A stretch of DNA of 64,000 bases from NCBI GenBank assembly GCA_037178855.1, contig JASJZC010000007.1, forward strand, positions 3,596,001 through 3,660,000, given 5' to 3'. The stretch comes from Oscheius sp. JU75 (Eukaryota; Nematoda; Chromadorea; Rhabditida; Rhabditidae). Below the pieces are notes generated by a model that saw only the letters and a program-made list of their open reading frames with translations, had not been told where the DNA came from and made no database searches. This document shows, piece by piece, positions 1-11,800 of this stretch. The translations under genes were made by a program, and so were the position numbers. The first letter of the stretch is position 1. The number at the start of each line of letters is the position of its first letter.

Positions 1-1680
1 GCCTCGTTCCGAGAGACACTACCATAAGCATGATGACCAGATGACTGAAATCTTCAGCGGACCTTGTAGGTTTCTTTTTGTAACCCTTTCAATGTGTTAT
101 TAAAGCTGTGAGAGATCTAAAGTCCCAGTTCGAGCTAGGAGGAGAAGTCAAGGTCCATTACGGAACCCACTATGTAAGCACAATCAATATTTGTTGACAT
201 GACTGTGTCTTAGATAAGCCACAAGGACCAGACTTCCACGCCCATCCACGTGGAAAGTGATCACCATCATCACCATGACGACGAACATCCCCACCACCAC
301 CACGAGCACGTCGAAGAGCATCATGAACCTCCTCCAGTTGTTGATTCCGTTGGTCAGCCTCGTCTTCCTCATCGTGAGCTGAAGGAAGAGCGTATCCACA
401 CTCACCACCCTGAGTATATTCACACTCATGTGAAGGAACACGCCCATCATCACCACGAACACAAGGAAGACCAACACCATCACCATCATCAAAAGGAAAC
501 TGTCCACCACCACGAGAATGAGGAGCTCGATCACCACGAAGATTTGGATCATCATGAACACCACCATGAGCCCCATCTTGATACTCATCAGGTGAGCATC
601 AATAAATTGTTAGGCGAAACAATTTTGCAGTATGTTGCCGAAGAGGAGGACCAGCTTCCAGTATCTGCTCTTCTGGGGCGTTTCGGAGGTGGGGCCAAGC
701 TGCGTCGTCCTGATCATGCTGAGGTCATTAGCCGTGCATCTTCTGTTCCCAATGTGACGGTCGTCGAGGAGGTTCATCATCATCATCATGTAGCAAACTT
801 TAAAATATTTGTTAAAAAAAACTTTAACAGGACGACGTACAACCGAAGTCTCGCACTGTTACCCAGTCTTCAGTCTCTACGGCTCGTTCCCATTCCACTT
901 ACTCTGTGCAGACTTCTCAGACCCGTTCTCACGCTTCCACTCTTACTCAAGACCATCACCACAATGGTTAGCTGCTTTTCTGCTTTGTAAAGGGAAAATA
1001 TTTAGTGGCTGCTGCTGCTCCCGTTGCTGCTGCTCGTAGCCCTGTCGCTGATCATAGCTCTCTCCGAGTTGTCAAGAGTGTACGCGCCTTCGTCAGCGAG
1101 TGGGGTCAGAAGGACTTCCAACCCCCAATGTCTCCCATTATCACTGTCCCTCGTCTGCCATCTTCTCCGAAGAGCCCGGTCGCTCAGCCGATTCCTGAGC
1201 CTGCTACCAGAAAATCTACCGTACTCAGCGAAGTGAGCAACGCGACTCATAGTACTCACCAGTCGCACACTCCTGAGCATCATGCTATCCAACATGTAGG
1301 ATATTCTTTTCACGTTATTTAAAACTTGTATCAGATTGAGAGAGCTCTTCATGACGACGCTGGAAGCGTTTGCAGCCGATGCACAAAATCCAACCGTGGA
1401 AAGTCTGTCAGCTCTGTTGGCAGTACTGCAACTACTTACACTACCACTTCTCACCATCAGGTACGGTTCTTTTATATATCTCAAACCTGTTCAGGAACCC
1501 GTCGTTGTCCATATTGGAGAGGGAGCACACCAGCAGATACCTGAAGTCCATGAGGAGTTTGTTTTGACGCCTTTGGCAGAACGTCGTGCTCTGTTCGAGC
1601 AAGGATTGAACAGAGGATATTCCATCAATCGCAAGACTCATGGAGAACTTCGTCCCATGGTCAATGTTTTCACCGATTAA
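1..1680 (+). CDS. Histidine-rich protein of unknown function, 5' end outside window
   Basis: I do not recognise this protein. Exons: <1-65, 106-173, 214-591, 631-789, 831-966, 1006-1295, 1335-1460, 1495-1680; the frame stays open through all of them and gives 468 visible residues before TAA. Exon 3 (114 codons before 591) is packed with runs of His mixed with Glu/Asp; a second short His run closes exon 4. The middle is Ser/Thr-rich and the C-terminus (EPVVVHIGEGAHQQ... ending NVFTD) is ordinary and probably folded. The His/acidic tract could bind zinc, copper or nickel or be pH-responsive, but this is inference from composition. Exon 1 is already coding, so the start lies upstream. A polyadenylation signal AATAAA is at 1755-1760. 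The acceptor of exon 2 (TTAAAG) is non-canonical in context but phase fits. Confidence 0.85.
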
Positions 1681-1921
1681 TCTATTAACACTTTTCTGTA
1701 AACGATTTTTCGTAGTTTAGCATGTACAGAAGATTTTAGTATGTAAAAGATCCGAATAAAGTTTATTAACAGCCCCTATCAGTCACAGGCTCTACGTGGG
1801 GTTTATTGCCTCGGGCGTAGCGAGCCCATCGATTGGGAATCCTGACGTCATACGCCTCTTTTGGACTCCCATTACAGGGTCCATTCATTCCAAGCATCTA
1901 ATTTTCATCCTCGTTTGTCAA

Positions 1922-3324
1922 ATGCAGAGACAAGAAAGCTGTAAATTAGAAGAGATAGCCAGTCTTCGTTCTCAGGTATCATTTAAGAGGAGTTTCTTTA
2001 CATATCTCAATGCAGGTCGAACAGCTACAAACAAGATTAAGTGCAAAGACAGAAACTATATTGAGATTAGGTAAGGATTTGGAGGCGCTGAGCAACGAAA
2101 AACAGAACCTTGTCGCAAAGTGCACAATGTATGAAAGGAACTTGGTCCGCGCAGAGCAGGATGTTTCAAGATTACTTGCGGTAAGCAGTTAGCTATCATT
2201 TGAAGTATCAGTTTTAAGGTCGAGCAATCACTTAAAAACAACTACTCTGCAGATAAAATGGATTTAACGGAAGAAGTGGAAAGATTGCAAAGAGAAATGT
2301 TTGCTGCTAAACTGGAAAGTAAAGAACTAAAAGCAGAAAAACTGGAACTACAAAAAGATTGTAAACTTTTCCGACAGCAAATGGCCAGATATGAAGTATT
2401 TCAAACGTTTTGGTCTCAAAATATCACGATTTAGGTTGAGAAGATACAGAACGAATCATCTAAAGACGGCTATTTGGCAGCGTCAATACGTTCAAGTCGA
2501 TCAGCATCTGGTGATGACGACGTGGTGAAGTACGAAAAACTGTTCTCCGAGGTAAACCTAACTACAACTGTCTACTGGTGTTCCTAGTATAAGCAAATGG
2601 AATCGGATCTGCATACTGTGCTTGGAGTGAAAGAAGAATTGGTGAAAGAAAGAGAGAACTTGGTGGCCAAAGTGGACAGGCTGAGTTCTGAAATGAGCTT
2701 TCTTCTCAACGGAGACAACAGACGGGTGAGTGCTTACTATACTTTTGTTCTAAACACAATATTGTAGGTTACAGAAGATTTGGACACTCTTTTAGCAGAA
2801 AACAGATTTTTGAAAGCTCAGCTGAGTACTGCTCACGAAGAATCCGAGTCAATCAAGTCTACTTTGGCAAAGTATCGTTCAATGGCAGAGTCTCTTCCTC
2901 AAAATGTAAGTTATCTCGAGAGAGCTGTGATGCCTACCATTTAGGCAATGAATCCGTCACCGAGAAAGAACAGTGCTCATTCCAGTATAGAGAACAACAG
3001 TGTTGCTGTCGTAAACATGAAACAGAGTATAGTTTTCTATTCTTAATATCAAACTGTACTTTAGTTCGAGAACTTTTGGCATCACAAGCGATTGAACTCG
3101 ATGACTCAGACCTACGAGCAATAACCACAATTTTGTTGGACGTTTGCAACGACAAGCAGACTGCTATCACACATCTTCGAAGAGCAAACAAGTCAGTTCC
3201 TGACAATTCGCAATTAAATCGCTTTAGGGTTCTCGGTACAAGGCTACATGAGGTCGAAGGGCATTTAGCTGTGCTAGAGGCCAAACGAAGTAGTAGTCCA
3301 CGAACAGAAGAACCACAAAAATGA
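1922..3324 (+). CDS. ccdc-149: CCDC149-like coiled-coil protein
   Basis: Exons 1922-1975, 2016-2180, 2219-2395, 2435-2551, 2588-2725, 2768-2905, 2945-3026, 3065-3191, 3228-3324; 364 residues. The protein is almost entirely heptad-like coiled coil rich in Leu, Glu, Lys and Gln. The order of motifs matches CCDC149 (DUF2353): a VKYEKLFSEYKQMESDLHT block, a segment like KVDRLSSEMSFLL, the LLAENRFLKAQL block, then VRELL-type linker, LRAITTILLDVCNDKQTAI and the short C-terminal ANKVLGTRLHEVEGHL. The last intron (3192-3227) is only 36 nt, a multiple of three and stop-free; removing it restores the family motif NK(V/I)LG, so I treat it as spliced. CCDC149 has no established biochemical role. It follows the His-rich gene on the same strand, 241 bp after its stop. 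The start is the first ATG in frame and is less certain than the rest. Confidence 0.88.
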
Positions 3325-3361
3325 ATTGTTTATATAGTACCGTTTTGGAGTAGAGATCTGG

Positions 3362-6300
3362 TTAGTTTCTTCGGAGTCGTGGTGCCAAACTGCGAATTCG
3401 TCTGTCTGTACATGGCGTCTGGAGTAGTAGCCCAAGTGATCTGTTAGAACAAATAGATAAAGCAACAGAAAAAAAACCTTCTTGAATATTCACATGCCTT
3501 TCTCTGGAACCAGCAGTTGTTCTTGTAGATGGATCCATGTTGATCGCAAACCGGTGCCCAATCATCTCCACAATCACTAGGGCAGCATTTCCCTGTAAGT
3601 ATTTTTTTTCCAAGTACAGTCAAACAATACCTTTATAAGCAAAATGAATGAGACTGTGCGGGTGAATTTTGTTGTGAATACATTGAGTATTCTGGAAGTG
3701 GCACCGAGAAGCATGAGTCCCTCCGTGAGTGTCGCAGACTGGCTCATCCCCTTTGTGGCAGGGTTCAATGGCACAACATTCTCCTATGAGCATAATTTAG
3801 TTCAAAAATAGCAATAGTTTACCTTTGTGCACGACAGACAGACTTTTCTTCGCCGTTCTCTCTAGCAAACACTTTTTGTGCTCAAACTCACATGTGTTTG
3901 GGTGTGTCTGGCCATACGAATCGCAGACTGTTTCTGTAAAAAAGAGAGAAATAATGATGATATGTTGCTGCCACCTGAGTTTTTGCATTCTCCTTGTGGA
4001 GCTGAGCAGCATTCTCCGGTATAGGCCAGGTTTAGGGTCGATCCTTTTCTTTCGGCTTCACATTGAGCTACTCTACAAAGAACGTAAGCTCGTTGATTTC
4101 ACCAACTAACCTGAATCGGCAAATGTTCTCGTGAGTGATGTTTCCTTCGCAAACTGGTACATAGTCATTTTCGCAGCCTTGATTGCAACAAGCGCCCTAA
4201 AAAAAAGACCTTTTTAAAGCAAAATAATAATACACACTTTGTACTGAACCGTCAAGTTCACATAGCCTCTTCGAGATTGAATACATTTAGACTGCTTGAA
4301 AACACATTCATTTGTGTGAGTTGTTCCTTCTGAGTCGCAGACAGGAGCAAAGTCGAAGTCACAGTTCAAATCTGGGCAGCATACTCCTGAAGAAATAACG
4401 TTTTCGTTCGAACGACAAAGCACGTATTTTGCGACCCTAGGCAGCTCGGCCATTCGAGCTCAAGACATTTTCAAACAAACTGGTAATTTAATTCAAAAGA
4501 ATATCAAGTTATTTCATCTAAAAAAAGACATATGCATGAGTTTAATTTAAAGCCAGAGAAACAGATTGATGGTTAAAAACTAGTTTCTAAACACCAAGCG
4601 CAGGGAGATTTCAAGATCGGTGCAAGACCCACACCCCAAATCTTCCACAAATTTGCTCTTTTCGTCGAAAGCCTCCTTACCTTCGTAATCTTGTACAATT
4701 GGTGATCCGGTAGTGATATTTTTCTCGATGAAACAATTCTGCTTCTCCATTTCACACATGTTCACGTAGGTAATGCCTAAATTACGGTTTAATTCTATAA
4801 TAGACAGTATGAACCGTTGGTCCCACAGATTGGGTTGTATTCTTTTGTACAAACCATGGCACAATCGTTTGTACACACATCAAACTTGGCAATTGTCAAC
4901 TTCTTATTAGAGGTTTTCTCAGCTATACATCTTTGCTGACCAAAGTAGCAGAGATTCTAAATTGGAAATCTGTACTTAGGAGGCTGAAACTGAACCTGGT
5001 GAGTAGAACCTTCGACATCACAAACTGGGTCAAAGTTTGAAGGACACTTCAATTCACAGCACTCACCGTAGTATGCAACTTCGACCGTTTTCCTAATTCA
5101 ATTTTTGCTTTGTAATGATAACACTACCTGTTTTTACAGTTAGAAGCTTGTAATACACACAAGTTCGAGTATGTTATGTCATCCATACCACAAACAGGAG
5201 CATAGAGGTTTCCGCATGTGCTTTTACACACTTCTGTAGCTCAAATTCAAATGTCTTAATTTGGCTATTACCTGTCACGTTGTTGTCTACCTCTTCTAAT
5301 AGGAAACTTTCCTCTGACAATGTCTTTTCTTCTTTTCCACTAGCATTCTCAGCGGTCCTAAAAATTTAATTGCTGCAATCTGCTGAACACTTACTTGCAC
5401 CCTCCTTTGTAATCGTACTCCACAATTGGAACTAGTAACTTTTCGTTCCGACAGTTTTCGAGATCCAGCTCACACTGATTTCTGTACGTCTTTCTATCTT
5501 TACCACAAATCATATCTCCTGCCACGTTTCTACAGGTCTCTGATGTTCCACAGCATTTTCCAAGCTAAGAGAAAAATAAACGAGTTGTGAAATGCTTACA
5601 TGAATGATGGAAAAGTTCAAGGCTGGATGTTTGTCAGCTATACAACTAAGCATCTGGTATTCACACAAACTGCGAGTAGTATCCTCGGCATCACAAACAA
5701 AAGCACTATCCGGAGCGTCTGGAGATAGAACAGGGCATGGAGAAGGTAGACATTCGGAACATGATCCTAAAATGCCCATTACGCTAAATCATTTCAGTTA
5801 CCATAAAAAAGGATATCGAGCGTGGGATCATTACACTTCTCCTTGTAAAAGAAACATTCATTATTGTAGGTATTCAGATCCGATCCGCACAGCAGTTTTG
5901 TACTGTTATCACACGTCTGAAATCGGATTTCAATTGAGAATATAACTTACCTCTTTGCACTTTGTTGACAAACATTTTTCATCCTGATCAATTGTGAGAA
6001 ACTCTCCTTTTTGTGCAGCAATACATCTGGCATAGGTGAACATGCAAACATTCCTCAAACATCATAATAAGCAAGAAAATTTGACACTTACTCGTGAAGT
6101 TTGCCTTGAGAATCACACAGCGGCGTACTGGTATCTTCTTCGCAAGTCGGCAAAGGACATTCGAAGTGAGAGCTCTCAAATTTGATGATAGTGCTGTTTT
6201 CTTCGTTGTATCGTTCCGTTACGGTTTTCTAGGTAAATAGGAAATGATCTCGTTGCAAACTATATTTACATTGAGTTCCATATCTGCGTCGACGCCTACC

Positions 6301-8104
6301 GCTGCCTCTGTTTCCAGCTCAACCAGATCATCATCTTTTGTACACTCGTGTACATGTTTCAGCATCGATACTTGTCTGCCTCCCTGGATTTTGTTATTTC
6401 TATAATTCTGGATAGAAACCTGTCGAGATGTGCAGTGGCTCCTTTGAAAGAAGCACAAGTTACGATGAGTGACACCTGCTTCATCGCAAACAGGTTTCTG
6501 GACTTCGGCGCATTTTACGGGGCATTTTTCATTCTAAATATACCATTCAGTTTTTTGTCCCAATGACTATATGCCTCTAGAGTAAAAATGGGGCTTTTAG
6601 CTGTACAGGCGCCAAAATGAACCAGCACCCGTTCTGGTTTGTGATTCAATCTTTGAAAGCAGTTGAATCGCGATATCTCACACAGGGAAGCATGGGTCTA
6701 AAAAGTGTTACGTTCGAGATAGATTCGTGCACAAACTTGATTCAAGTTATCGCATACAGGAAATTTCTCCTCTTCTTTTGTGCAAATCCTGCAAGTTCCG
6801 AACTCCAGATGATCTGAGCATTCTCCTTCGTGCAATAGATCCAAGACACTGCCATCGAAACGGTTGAGCTATCAAATTATTTTAGTTTTAGAAAAGCCAA
6901 ACTGAACCTTGCAAGTGTGAAACTTGAAAAGACACAAGTTTCTGTGTGTTTTATTGTTCGCATCGCATACGGGATTCCAAGACTTGTCGCAGTTAGCCGC
7001 AGAACACGGTTGAGTGATGTCGTAAACCTAAAGGAGATCATTTTTATGATTATGGCTAACCTGCATATTAGATATCGGCTTTGCGGCAATGACTCTATCA
7101 TTTCTATAACCGTGTCATTGCAGTAATAAATAGACTTTACCTCGTACTCTCCTGGGAAGAAGAGTCGTTAGAAACTGATAGTCGAGCAAACTCTTCGGAA
7201 CTAACGAAGAGTTCCTTGGTAATTTCGGTTTCTGAAAAGTAGCATCAGTATTTCAGAATACTTTTTAGAAGAAATCGAGAGAAACTGGCGGCAAATGAAA
7301 CTTACCAGGAATAGTTTGAGAGTGGTTGCACTGTATGTAGCTGACTAGCAGAAACTCTTCTTCTCTGCGGTTCCTGCGTTCACAGTTGACTCGTTCCAAG
7401 CTACACCAATTTTGTGAAAGATGCGTTGCTTACGTGCACAGGGTTTCGTAAGTGTTTCCCAAGTGGTCGCATACTGAACTACCGGGAAAATCGCAAAACG
7501 TGGAGCAGTCCTCTTGCTTCATTTCGACACACGGTCCATCGTGAGCCTAAGGGGAGTTGATTTTACGAAAACTTCTCACTAACTTTTGATATGAGATTGT
7601 TGGTAGTCTTTCTAGCGAGACACCGAGCACGATGCATAAAACAATCGTTGTGATGAGTTCGACCTGAGTTTATCTTATGTATGAAAAGTATCATTTCGAA
7701 CCAAAGGTGTCACAGATTGGTATCCGCTCAGTCGGACAACTTAATTCTGGACAGCAGGAGCCATTATGAGCAAGTTGAAGATCTGATACCATACATTGGA
7801 CAAATATGTTCCCACCTTTGTTAATAGAGATCTGGCATTGTAGCACACACAGATTATTATAGGTATTCGCATCACTCCCGCAGACTGGATGAAACTTTCT
7901 TGGACAGTTACATTCCTCTGCAAAAATATTAGAAATTAAAAGTATTGTAACGCATCAAATACTTCACCTATTTGGTGGATGCTAATAAGATTAACGAGGT
8001 CAGCCGTTCGCTTCGGGCAGAAGTTAATGATGTACTGACCAAAACTGACCTGAGCTACTCAATTGCAGAAGTAGTTGAAGAGTAAAAACAAGGAGTAACC
8101 GCAT
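3362..8104 (-). CDS. Secreted multi-Kazal (about 18 modules) protein
   Basis: I rebuilt 29 exons, from 5' to 3': 8050-8104, 7816-7917, 7702-7782, 7584-7663, 7434-7546, 7306-7400, 7141-7231, 7061-7103, 6908-7027, 6737-6868, 6623-6697, 6270-6533, 6092-6228, 5951-6053, 5802-5916, 5600-5766, 5395-5564, 5272-5357, 5128-5233, 4996-5092, 4815-4956, 4681-4776, 4238-4386, 4111-4196, 3975-4072, 3823-3933, 3631-3783, 3478-3592, 3362-3440. They sum to 1087 codons without a stop. A signal peptide (MRLLLVFTLQLLLQLSS) opens the protein and no membrane segment follows. About 18 units repeat the Kazal/follistatin pattern C-C...C-x-P-V-C-D-x-x-G-x-T-H-x-N-x-C-x-F-x6-C. Kazal units usually inhibit serine proteases or bind growth factors; reactive-site residues here vary too much to assign a target. 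An acidic linker (about residues 210-245) separates modules 3 and 4. The 6623/6533 junction is the least certain. It ends 37 bp from the convergent CCDC149 stop. Confidence 0.9.
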
Positions 8105-8842
8105 ATTTCAGCACACAAACTAATAAGAAAATGATGTATTGTGGTCCCTAAGATTGAAGAATACCTGAAAAAACTGCGAAACGATGGCAGATTGAAGTTA
8201 GCAGATGTGGTTGGACTGTTTATACCAGAAAATCGGAGTTTGGAATAACTATTGTTTATCAGAATGTAGAGGATTTACGAATGGCAGTGAAAGAATAAGA
8301 ACAGACCGCCCCTTTCTAACTCTCGCTGTTTGTCTGAAAACGAGTGCGACTTTGGCCACCACTGAAGCTTATCTGATCTGAACACTGGTTTCTCGAGCTT
8401 AGGCGTTTTACACGCACAACGAAAAAGGTTGCCTATTAGTCTCGACACTGTACTGCAAGCTCTTGCTTAATTTGTGGTTTCTCTTTGAAGAAAAAGATAT
8501 ACCCTAAGTGCATTAAAAAGCAAGTAAACGCCATCCTGGCAGACAAGCTTATGGGACGGAGAATCAAAAAACGAGAAAACTCAAAAAAGTTTCGCGAATC
8601 ACTGAACCTGCCATAAAAATCACCTCGCCGATCAAGCCTTCGAGAGCGAATGTTGGAAATGTCTTCAACTGTTTCAATATCTTTGAAACTTGTCGTTCAG
8701 ATATTTCAGATGACTGTGTCTCTCTTGAATGTCGTCAATCCACTCACTGCCTCCGGCTCCCCGGCGACGCCTTCTTTTACGGTCTCATCCAGATATCCTT
8801 ATCAGCTCGTAAAGTTAGTACTGTCTTCCAACTGCAGGCGAC
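8105..8842. promoter_or_regulatory. Shared intergenic region between two divergent secreted-protein genes
   Basis: This 738-bp stretch separates the start codons of the multi-Kazal gene (minus) and the IRG-7-like gene (plus). I find no convincing ORF, RNA gene or clear TATA box in it; the open frame at 8650-8901 only runs into the first exon of the plus-strand gene in another frame. It must hold the promoters of both genes, possibly shared. Confidence 0.5.
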
Positions 8843-11800
8843 ATGCGGTGGCTGGCGGCACTGCTCTTTTTGAGCAGCTTCGCTCTTGGCACAGATGGTA
8901 AAATTGGTTTCACAATAAAGTTTAAAGTTTTCAGCTGTCGTCAAATTTAGCCAACATACCCATAGTAACTACTATGAAGACTATCCTATGACTGAAGAAA
9001 ACGTTGGCAAGAGAACGAAACGCTCGGCTGCGATCATTCCCTCAATACTGAGAGCTGTTGGTATCGCTTCTCAATGTGACCCTGGATGGACTGGACAGTT
9101 CTGTGAAAATCGTTAGTTTTGTTTTAAAAAACCAATTAGTAAATTCTAGCAATGTGCAACGGATCGGTCGTAACTCCATCCATTCCAAACCAAAACTACA
9201 AAAACCGACTTATTGACAATCTGTACCTTCCGTCCGGATGTATTGGTAATTACTACATCCCAGTTGACGGTGTATCGATGGCTCTTAACATTGATGTCCA
9301 CGCCGCTGGAATGCCTTGGATCAATTTGACCGATTCCAATGGTTAGTTGTTTGTCGCAATACTATAAAGTCAATATCTATTTCTAGGTAACCTTGTGCAA
9401 GGTAGCATCGGAGTTAGCAACGACTATGGTTATGCAACTTATCCTGCGACGTTGCCTCCTGGAGCCTACTCGTTATCAATCGACAATGGAGGTATCCCCA
9501 CAACCGACTGCATCGTTACTATCAGTGTAAGGGCGTCACTCTTTTCCTTGTATTATGGTATAGCATCGTCACTTCACCTTGTTATCAGTAGCCCTAAAAT
9601 GACACTGCAACACGTATTATTAGCTCTGAAATATGCACAGATGACAAAAAAGAAATGAGCCTTTCAGATTTACTCCAACTTGGCTGTAACAAGCGGATTT
9701 GCCCTGAATCCACAAACGGACGACAGACCTTACGATGAGAGCGGAATCGACGGCACCCCGATGTACTACATCACCCATCCGGTGAACTTGACAACTCCTG
9801 GACGTCAGTAAACATGATTCTTCTTGAAATCACGTGTTTTCAGAAGTACGCGCTCTGACTATCCGTAACACGAAATCCACTACTCCAGTCTATAGGTCAC
9901 AGCTCACTTCCCGTTACGGTTGTGCCTACGAGTGGTACGCTGGACAGTTCTCCTGCTCCGCTACTCAAGTCTATCTGGCCCACGTTGACGGAATTGACCA
10001 GTTCGGGTACCCATGGAGAAGAACTCTTCAATTCCCATGCCTCCGTAAGCAATATTGTGTCACGCAAAAACTTGAACTTTAGCACCACTGACTACCGCTG
10101 CCCCGCCAACTACTCCTGCCCCAATCACTGCCTGTATGAACAACGGAACCTTGGTCTACGCCGGTACTCCTCAAGCAATGTGCTTTTGTCCCGAGTTATT
10201 CAGTGGATCTCAATGTGAAACCCCATCCTGTATGAACGGAGGATTTCTTGCTCCCAGTGGAGTGGAATGTGTTTGCATGGACGGATTTTATGGTATTAAC
10301 TGCCAATCAGGTACAAATCTTTTTGAGTCTGTTTATACATAATTGTAGTTCACTGTGATCCCAACTACGGACCGTATCTGTCGGATGCCAAAACTCTGAT
10401 TGTTGTGGTCCGCACAGTCCAGAGCATGAATCAGTATTCGGCTGCCATCATCGGTGCAGTTACCAGTGAAGTAAGTGATTTTCAGAGAAATTTACAGTAT
10501 CTTTTCAGATGAAAAACTCCGATTACGCCAACTACGTTCTTGTTCGCTACTATGACGATAGTTAGTCATCTGAAAAGACTATACAGTATTCACTTTTCAG
10601 CATACCTTCCTAAGTCGTACGAAAACAGTCAGGCAGATGCCTTTGTGGCGGATATCAATAAAATTGCCAACTTCACCCTTTCTGGAAACTGCTCCGACAC
10701 TGTATTTGATGCCATCTACTCCGTTTTCACCGACCTGGAAGTTTACGAAAAGTCTCCGATCTTGCACTTTACTAATGCTATTGCCAGTGACACTACGGGT
10801 TGGAGACTAGTAACCGAAGCAAACTCGAGAAGAAACCTTCCAGTAGACAATCTTTTGGCCAAACTGATTGTTAAACACAGATTTACTCCTTCTTCTTCCC
10901 ACAAAGTGAATGCAACTTTGACCCACTGGCGGAGGGATATAGAGCCATTCAGAATGCTGCCATGTTCAGCGGAGGCCTGACTTTCTTGGATGCCAACAAC
11001 ATAACCACTAATCAACTTTCCCAAGTACAACAATAGCTTATTCTTTAACACAATTTTTCAGCAAATCACCATGATTATGAGAGCCACAACCAAGAACATG
11101 AATTTGGTTTACGCTAACGACTTGGACCGTTGCGTGCAGAATGTTCAGAGAAGTTTTGCTATTGACTCTTCCGCTGATACTGTCATCATCATCGCCACTG
11201 GACCGGATCTTTTGTTCAGTCTGTGGGATCCGGACAACGAGCAGAAAAACTTCTACCCAATGTCCGGCGATCGCATGAATTACATCTGGGAAGTTGCTTC
11301 TACCAAGGTTGGACAATATATCTTCTCCATTTCTTCATCCGATCAACAAGCTCCTTGTTCTATTCGAGTAGTAGCCAAATCTCAATACGATTTCTTTTTT
11401 GCAACCACATTTGCTCCCTGGTGGGATGCAATCGACTCGGTCCCAGTTGTTGGTAAGACATTGGTATAGATGTCTTCCAATTGTTATTTTTAGGAACTCC
11501 CTATCATCTTGTTGCCCAGCTTAATGGCCTTTACAATGCCACGAGAGATCCATTCCGTCTTTTTGCTGAGCTTACTATCACAACCAACAGAAATCTTGCC
11601 AACAACCAGCCTGGGAAGCCAATGTACTATTCAAACGGAGTGTATCGTGACGGATGCGGATACCATCTGTACTTTGGAGTTGCCGATTTCTGCGAATTTG
11701 ACAACCAACCCTTCTACGCCACTGTCTTTGCCGATGACAACAACGGCTTCACCATTCAGCGTACTCAAATCAGCTTCTGTTCAATCACTAACACAACGAC

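Noticed and set aside
184-588. 134-codon hydrophobic ORF on the minus strand
   Set aside because: It is the antisense of the His-rich exon; CAC/CAT codons read as GTG/ATG (Val/Met) on the other strand.
7951-8085. Plus-strand reading like LRAEVNDVLTKTDLSYS and a minus-strand exon in the same place
   Set aside because: Joining the Kazal signal-peptide exon directly to 7917 keeps frame and gives a clean module, so this stretch is taken as intron.
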